Below, one piece after another: positions 60,501 to 64,000 of a stretch of 64,000 nucleotides of DNA (position 1 is its first letter; each line of letters starts with the position of its first letter). The stretch is from Archangium violaceum Cb vi76 (lineage in GTDB: Bacteria; Myxococcota; Myxococcia; Myxococcales; Myxococcaceae): assembly GCF_000733295.1 (NCBI RefSeq), contig NZ_JPMI01000017.1, forward strand, positions 1-64,000. Reading direction: 5' to 3'. The translations under genes and the position numbers were made by a program. The notes beneath the pieces are model-generated. The model saw only the letters and a list, made by a program, of their open reading frames with translations, was not told the DNA's origin and did not search any database.

Positions 60501-63500
60501 CGGAGACGTACGCGGGCCCGCTGGACAACGCGGAGATGGCCTTCCTGTCCGCCACGCGTGCGCTGCGGGACGCGGCGGATGATGCCCGCACGCTGGAGTT
60601 GTGCCTCTCGCTGGTGGACAAGGCGGGAGCGGCTGAGGAGTTCGCGGCCGTCCTCTCGGAGATTGCCCCACGGGCGGGTGACTCGGCCCGTGCGGAGCTG
60701 TACCGGGCCCTGGCCCGGCTGCAGGCCCGCCTGGGCGAGGACGACGAGGCGCTGGCCTCGTGGCGCCGGGTGCTGACGCTGCGGCCCACGGACACGGACG
60801 CCCTCGACAGCGTGGCGCGGCTGGTGGCCGATACGGGTACGCCGCAGGAGTTGCTGGAGGTGCTGCGCCGCCAGCTCGCGAGCGCCGAGGAGCCGGCCCG
60901 CCGTGCGTCGGTGCTGCTGCAGATCGCCGTGCTCCAGGAGGAGAAGCTGCAGGACGGGCTGGGCGCACTGGCCACCTTGCGGCGCCTGCTGGACGTGAAG
61001 CAGGACGACGCCGCCGCGCTCACGCGGATGGACGCCCTGTGCCAGAAGCTGGAGCGCTGGCCGGAGATGGCGGACGTGCTGGCCCGCCGCATCGCGCTCG
61101 TGACGCCCGAGGAGGGGCTGGAGCTGCGCTTCCGCCTCGCGGTGCTGCGCGAGACGAAGCTGCTGGACAAGGCGGGGGCGCTGGCGCTCTACGGCGAGGT
61201 GCTCTCGCTGCAGCCCAACCATGCCGGAGCGGTGGGCCGGCTGGAGGCGCTGGTGAACCGCGAGCCGCAGAACCTGCTCGCGGTGGAGACGCTGCTGCGC
61301 GCCTTCCGGGCGAGCGGGGACGTGGGGCGGCTCGCGTCGGTCATCGAGACGCGGGTGGGCGTGTCGCCGGACGCGTTCGAGCGCAAGTCGCTGCTGAGCG
61401 AGCTGGCCACGCTGCGCGAGAGCCAGGGAGAGCCGGAGCTCACCTTCCTGGCGCTCTTCCGCGCCTTCAAGGAGGACCCGAACGACGGCGAGCTGCGGAA
61501 GCGGCTGGAGAGCGCCACGGACGCGGCCGGCTCGTACGACGAGCTGGTGGTGGCCTACGAGGAGTCGCTGCCGCGCGTGGCCGAGGCCCAGGACGCCTCG
61601 GACATGTGCCTCAAGCTGGGCCATCTGTTCGAGGCGCGTCTGCAGGAGCCCGAGCGCGCCGTCGTCTACTACGAGCGCGCGCGCACGCTGAACCCGGCGG
61701 CACAGCAGAAGGCGCTGGCCGCGCTGGATCGGCTGTACGTGGCGCTGGAGGCGTGGCCGGAGCTGTCCAACGTCCTGGAGGCGCTGGCCTCCACGGCGGA
61801 GGAGAAGGCGGACAAGGTCGGCTTCCTCTTCCGTTTGGGCCAGCTGGTCCAGGAGAAGCTGGACGGCATGGATCGCGCGGCCTCCGCGTTCGAGCAGGTG
61901 ATGGCGCTGGAGCCGGGGCACCTGGCCTCGGCGCGGCTGCTGGAGACCATCTACGACTCGGCCGGCGCGCACGACAAGCTGTACAACATCCTCAAGCTGC
62001 AGTCCGAGCGCGTCACCGGCCCGGAGCGTGAGCGGGTCCTCACGCGCATGGCGCAGGTGTCCTCCGAGGGCCTGGAGGATCTGGACCGCTCCATCGAGCT
62101 GTACCGCGAGCTGCTGGCGAAGAATGCCCGTAACGAGCAGGCGTTCACCGCGCTGGAGGCCCTCCTCGAGAAGTCCGGACGGCACGAGGAGCTGCGGACG
62201 CTGCTGGCGGACCGCCTGTCGCAGACGTTGGATCCGCGCGAGGTGGTGCGGCTCAACGAGCGGTTGGGCCGGGTGCTGTACCGGCTGTTGAAGCAGCCCG
62301 AGGCGGCGGTGAGCTACCTCAAGGCCGCGCTGGACCGCGACGCGCGGCACCGGGGCGTGCTGGACACGCTGCGCGAGCTGTACGAGGAGACGGGGCAGGC
62401 GGAGGAGCTGGTGGGCATCCTGCGGCGGCTCGTCCCGCTGCAGGAGTCGGCCGAGGGCGTGAAGGCGCTGCGCCTGCGGCTGGCCGAGGTGCTCTCGGGC
62501 ATGGGCCGCCGCGAGGAGGCCCTGGACGCGGCTCGCCGCGCGCTGGAGGTGGAGCCCCACGCGGTGGCGGACCTGGAGCGCGTGCATGCGCTCTTCGTCT
62601 CGCTGCGCGCGTACAACGACGCGGTGCGTGCGCTCGAGCTGAAGGTGCAGGTGCACCAGCAGGCCGAGGAGCGTGAGCAGGCGGTGGCCGCGTGGTTCGC
62701 GGTGGCGGACCTGTGGACGGGCGCGGGCAACAAGCCCGAGCTGGCCGGCGGCGCGCTGGAGAAGGTGTTGGAGCTGGATCCGGCCAACCCCACCGCGTAC
62801 GCGCGCGTCTGCGAGCTGTACCGGACGCTCAACGACTGGCGTGCCTACGCGCAGGTGGTGGATCGCTACCTGCCGCACCTCGTCACGGAAGAGGAGAAGC
62901 TGGCCACCCTCAGGGAGTTGGCGAGGGTGCAGGAGCAGCGGCTCGGCCAGAAGGACGTGGCCTTCCTGGCGCTCTGCCGCGCGCTGCAGATCGACGCGTC
63001 GGACGACACGCTGCGCGAGGAAGTGGAGCGGCTCGCCGACGAGACGGGCTCGCACGAGGAGCTCGCCGCCGTCTACGAGGAGGTGGCGGATGCCCTGCCG
63101 CGTGGCCCGCTCGCCGAGCGGATGTACGCCACGCTGTCGCGCGTCCATGACCTGAAGCTGAACGATCCGCAGGCGGCCGAGGCGGCGCTGCGGAAGATCC
63201 TCGAGTTCGACCCGACGAACGCCACGGCGCTCGATGGGCTCGCGGGGATGTTCCAGCGCCGGGGCCGTGAGCGCGAGTACGTGGTCGCGCTGGAGCAGAA
63301 GCTCGAGGCCGCCGGCTCCATCGAGGCGCGCAAGGGTATCCTCCGGGAGATCGCCCGCGTCTTCGAGGAGCAGGGAGACCCCGACGAGGCCGCGAGCGCG
63401 CTGCTGCGCTCGTTGGACCTGGAGCCGGACGCGGAGACGCTCGGGGTGCTCACCGAGCTGTACCGCCGCCAGAAGGCGTGGCGCGAGGTGGCCTCCACGC

Positions 63501-64000
63501 TGCTCCGGGCGCGAGACCTGGCGGCGACGGTGGAGGAGCGGGCGCGCATCCAGGTGGAGGTGGCGAACGTCTACGAGCGCGACATCGGCGACGACGAGGC
63601 GGCGGTGGTCGCCTTCCGGCAGGCGCTCGAGTTCGAGCCGTACAACCTTCATGCGCTGGAATCGCTGGAGCGGCTGCACACGAAGCTGGATCAACCGGCG
63701 GAGCTGCTCGCCATCTACGAGCGCATGCTCGAGGTGGTCAGCGACTACCGCGAGCGCGTGCGGGTGATGTTCCGCTGCGCGAGCATCTGGGAGGACAAGT
63801 ACCAGAACCCGGCCAACGCGGACGCCTTCATCGAGGGCGTGCTGGCGATCGATCCGCAGAACCTGCAGGCCATCAAGACGCTCATCCGCCTGCGGCGCAC
63901 GCAGGCGCGGTGGGAGGACCTGGTCGTCGCCTACGAGCGGCAGCTGCAGCTGGCCACGTCCACGCAGGAGCAGGCCGAGCTGTACGTGGAGATCGGCAAC
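54524..64000 (+). CDS. gltI: Giant cytoplasmic TPR gliding protein GltI (AgmK type), 3' end outside the window
   Basis: ATG at 54524 ([15 protein letters not shown]), then 3,159 codons without a stop to the window edge. No signal peptide, so cytoplasmic. It consists of degenerate TPR-like helix pairs throughout, with recurring phrases [21 protein letters not shown] and DPxNxxAL; the hydrophobic register is regular but the repeats are diverged. M. xanthus AgmK/GltI is a TPR protein of about 3,800 residues in the same cluster, so about 650 more codons are expected, followed by the AgmX/GltJ gene. It probably scaffolds the cytoplasmic side of the focal adhesion. An open antisense frame of similar length is only a shadow. 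Confidence 0.85.
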   Translation, partial: MDQSNLRRPAERVASDRPFAEVEASLEKAGRVEDLIRLYEGRARETPNAEAVRVLVRAGQLAYERLRNPGRSEELLRRALLIAEDPRPVLRGLKTVYEARQDMVGLVDVLERLGGLSHGDEAAAFFMKAANLHEQKLFRRDRAVLCLQRAARAKPERATFKRARQLLMSEERFQPVFESLERERGALGGEGMVEEYAAFAERLVEDPTEHVLAQQALAVVRELEPQNARAEKATQTLQRFEQAWRERARMLRGMSLEERDRKSAARLSLLVAKLHAWYEPAAADKVKEALDRCFLLWPGMPEALNLIERVAERNGDFGPAQSWFETMAGEARERNAQVDLWLRLGTLRLTRLNDVAGALAAFEKATSVDPARADVASLGAELMLEQGRAADALALLERYLGTVKDRVTQVALRLRLADLCLHQKDGDAARAHLEAALKLDPANALAAFQLARLLAEEENFEAMEPLLDLALLAPRPRAERVAFCEGLALLYEEADNARGAFEVLARALALEPGRPMLLDSVMEQAGKAHAEPALAVALRRAAVVAPPESALSLWRHLAQLLQGTLADPAGAEAAWREVLARAPGDNAAQEAVKALRAAAALADDPKARLEAEISRREATGVAPSELEPMVRELVKLSPEDPGPVRRLQAVCVALSKFEEAAALAGKLAKLAETQVERSDWAARQARLYAERLNRPQDAVGIFLQLLAENVATGVVLGGLERLSAAGVRTAEISEALAGHYGRAGDHQRQVSALLQQLEATKDVALRQRLAGQIANIQEKQLADGRAAFDLRVKALREAPADEVNRAEASRLAHDLSSHAELVRVLRALATEAEAPALAVQLLSEAATLAEQSGALPEAIGSLETALQRQPESPDVLGRLITLYGKAGRAADADALLRKRIATATKAEKIELQMQLVELNAGLGRPQQAAEALQAAIHSGADEVRHLPRLAELYEKAGRNRELGEVLARQIALAEDAGDLDRVARLTLKRSQVLQDSSGDRTDVVRSFADILRQRPSDVDARAALEGMLGSGNAREEAARALIPAYEATKDHRKLVAALDVLAEVARDDASRVLVLRQAAQVHLTQLRQPELAFASLARALRLAPGDMPLRAAARQAAEDADSLDAYAEIIIELTEEGSVGPARAGLLRELAEVQEKKLDDRDAALKSLRALLALEPGNLDCLRSLQRLHRAGEEWAALAEVLEKLAAAAPEVAEQLAYLREAALLHESKLSDKESAAAAWRAIAERDPLQREAAVALDRLYAEPGREKDLAWALGLRRTQEGQSPQGREVSFRLAELKRTRLDDPNGALQLYQGILSEDPGHPGARSALEEWVKAAVPMSAGALEVLDPVLARLGDHQRRVALREARMASALSAEKVQLAADIRRIYEQDMQQPSLAFMAAVKAFSQGLDREGQQPELERLARETGSFEMLAELYEEAALDLPTGDPSGLGLLRRSAELREQLGQTEESASVWKKILQDAPQDRQALEALSRLYERGQNAKSLSEVYAAQSALVTDPEARRALLVKSGEAYAAAGDDAKAIEAWRSALAIRRAADGLLALDKLFAKTRRFAEQADVLDLLAEQATDAESRRGFILRRAQLLEKEGNHAEALTAYRDLLALTPGDPQSVAGLERMLQVDAQRVEAARLLEPVYRGLNDTRKLVEVLELLLPVTSPARKLERIQEIATLREALGQTSLAFAARLRAFNEAPQGDGVRDDLERLAADSGSFEEVAAAYEDQLERGATEPLAGDLWRRLAGIYDGRLKRYDLAVRALEEVSRRDPQNKQVLESIARVHRRTGANRELALAMRRQVAAEPSVPAQVNLLFELAHLAEETLSDKALAAQTYRDVLERRPEDANALKLLGRVLTQMERWPELAQHIEREIQLADARKAQEEGSELRVRLGRLKVSRLDDPRGALELYQEVLRRREGHPGAVGALEEMARSESPLRGQAALALEPVFASVGDHLKQVQMLESRVSAEPVPQERAALMRRIAETYAGPLDNAEMAFLSATRALRDAADDARTLELCLSLVDKAGAAEEFAAVLSEIAPRAGDSARAELYRALARLQARLGEDDEALASWRRVLTLRPTDTDALDSVARLVADTGTPQELLEVLRRQLASAEEPARRASVLLQIAVLQEEKLQDGLGALATLRRLLDVKQDDAAALTRMDALCQKLERWPEMADVLARRIALVTPEEGLELRFRLAVLRETKLLDKAGALALYGEVLSLQPNHAGAVGRLEALVNREPQNLLAVETLLRAFRASGDVGRLASVIETRVGVSPDAFERKSLLSELATLRESQGEPELTFLALFRAFKEDPNDGELRKRLESATDAAGSYDELVVAYEESLPRVAEAQDASDMCLKLGHLFEARLQEPERAVVYYERARTLNPAAQQKALAALDRLYVALEAWPELSNVLEALASTAEEKADKVGFLFRLGQLVQEKLDGMDRAASAFEQVMALEPGHLASARLLETIYDSAGAHDKLYNILKLQSERVTGPERERVLTRMAQVSSEGLEDLDRSIELYRELLAKNARNEQAFTALEALLEKSGRHEELRTLLADRLSQTLDPREVVRLNERLGRVLYRLLKQPEAAVSYLKAALDRDARHRGVLDTLRELYEETGQAEELVGILRRLVPLQESAEGVKALRLRLAEVLSGMGRREEALDAARRALEVEPHAVADLERVHALFVSLRAYNDAVRALELKVQVHQQAEEREQAVAAWFAVADLWTGAGNKPELAGGALEKVLELDPANPTAYARVCELYRTLNDWRAYAQVVDRYLPHLVTEEEKLATLRELARVQEQRLGQKDVAFLALCRALQIDASDDTLREEVERLADETGSHEELAAVYEEVADALPRGPLAERMYATLSRVHDLKLNDPQAAEAALRKILEFDPTNATALDGLAGMFQRRGREREYVVALEQKLEAAGSIEARKGILREIARVFEEQGDPDEAASALLRSLDLEPDAETLGVLTELYRRQKAWREVASTLLRARDLAATVEERARIQVEVANVYERDIGDDEAAVVAFRQALEFEPYNLHALESLERLHTKLDQPAELLAIYERMLEVVSDYRERVRVMFRCASIWEDKYQNPANADAFIEGVLAIDPQNLQAIKTLIRLRRTQARWEDLVVAYERQLQLATSTQEQAELYVEIGN

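Noticed and set aside
54596-63694. A 3,032-codon open frame on the minus strand opposite the giant TPR gene
   Set aside because: Its translation is Gln/Leu/Arg/His-rich low-complexity antisense sequence; the plus frame has regular TPR helices, starts with a proper ATG and fits the glt gene order. High GC content removes stops from the antisense frame.

Overview
The window is high-GC DNA from a myxobacterium (Myxococcota, probably Cystobacterineae). Three things point there: the right end carries the G1 gliding-motility cluster in the order known from Myxococcus xanthus (gltD-gltE-gltF-gltG-gltH ... giant TPR gltI); one secreted protein ends in a MYXO-CTERM-type tail; and long false antisense frames, GTG starts and 4-bp stop/start overlaps are everywhere.

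Region 1 (about 1-24,700, all minus strand) is one long operon for an extracellular contractile injection system (eCIS, Afp/PVC-like headless phage tail). In transcription order: DUF4255 sheath-terminator protein; a 269-aa unknown; two tandem, partly identical sheath genes; tube protein; a third, 935-aa sheath-like protein with a fibronectin-III-like insertion; second tube protein; LysM protein; a 57-aa DUF5908-like protein; gpD- and gpV-like spike genes; a 256-aa unknown; gp25-like protein; gpJ-like baseplate protein; propeller plus gpI-like tail protein; two paralogous fibre/adaptor-like proteins; an IPT/TIG-like protein; a secreted MYXO-CTERM protein; and a repeat-rich protein that runs off the left edge. 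Most junctions overlap by 4 bp. The AAA+ ATPase, PAAR tip and toxin cargo usual for eCIS are not visible and may lie to the left. A near-consensus sigma-54 promoter (24735-24749) sits in front of the first gene, and a sigma-54 activator without a sensor domain lies directly upstream (24977-25969), so the system looks dedicated-activator controlled. An inverted repeat upstream of the promoter is a candidate activator site.

Region 2 (26,100-30,850, minus) is an ABC-2 export operon: ATPase, permease, GldG-type protein and DUF4340 protein, behind a TTGACA-type promoter. Region 3 (30,986-36,060, plus) holds lysC (aspartate kinase), a palindromic intergenic repeat, two nearly identical tRNA-like genes that differ almost only in the anticodon loop, and a two-gene unit of unknown function whose second product has two degenerate cyclase-like domains. 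Region 4 (36,080-42,300) has two divergent lipoprotein genes: one with a LamG-like domain and a single CxxCH haem site, one with a DMFase-beta-like domain plus NHL repeats. Region 5 (42,400-44,070, minus) encodes a DnaC-like AAA+ loader with Cys motifs and a small partner.

Region 6 (44,228-64,000, plus) is the glt gliding cluster: periplasmic TPR protein (GltD), TPR lipoprotein (GltE), small periplasmic GltF, FHA/TM/TonB-like GltG, a strong terminator, outer-membrane barrel GltH, an unusual RGG/GERRE-repeat TPR protein, and the first 3,159 codons of a giant TPR protein (GltI/AgmK type) open at the right edge. No insertion sequence, CRISPR array or rRNA was seen. Family assignments are from reading the sequence; no database search was run.
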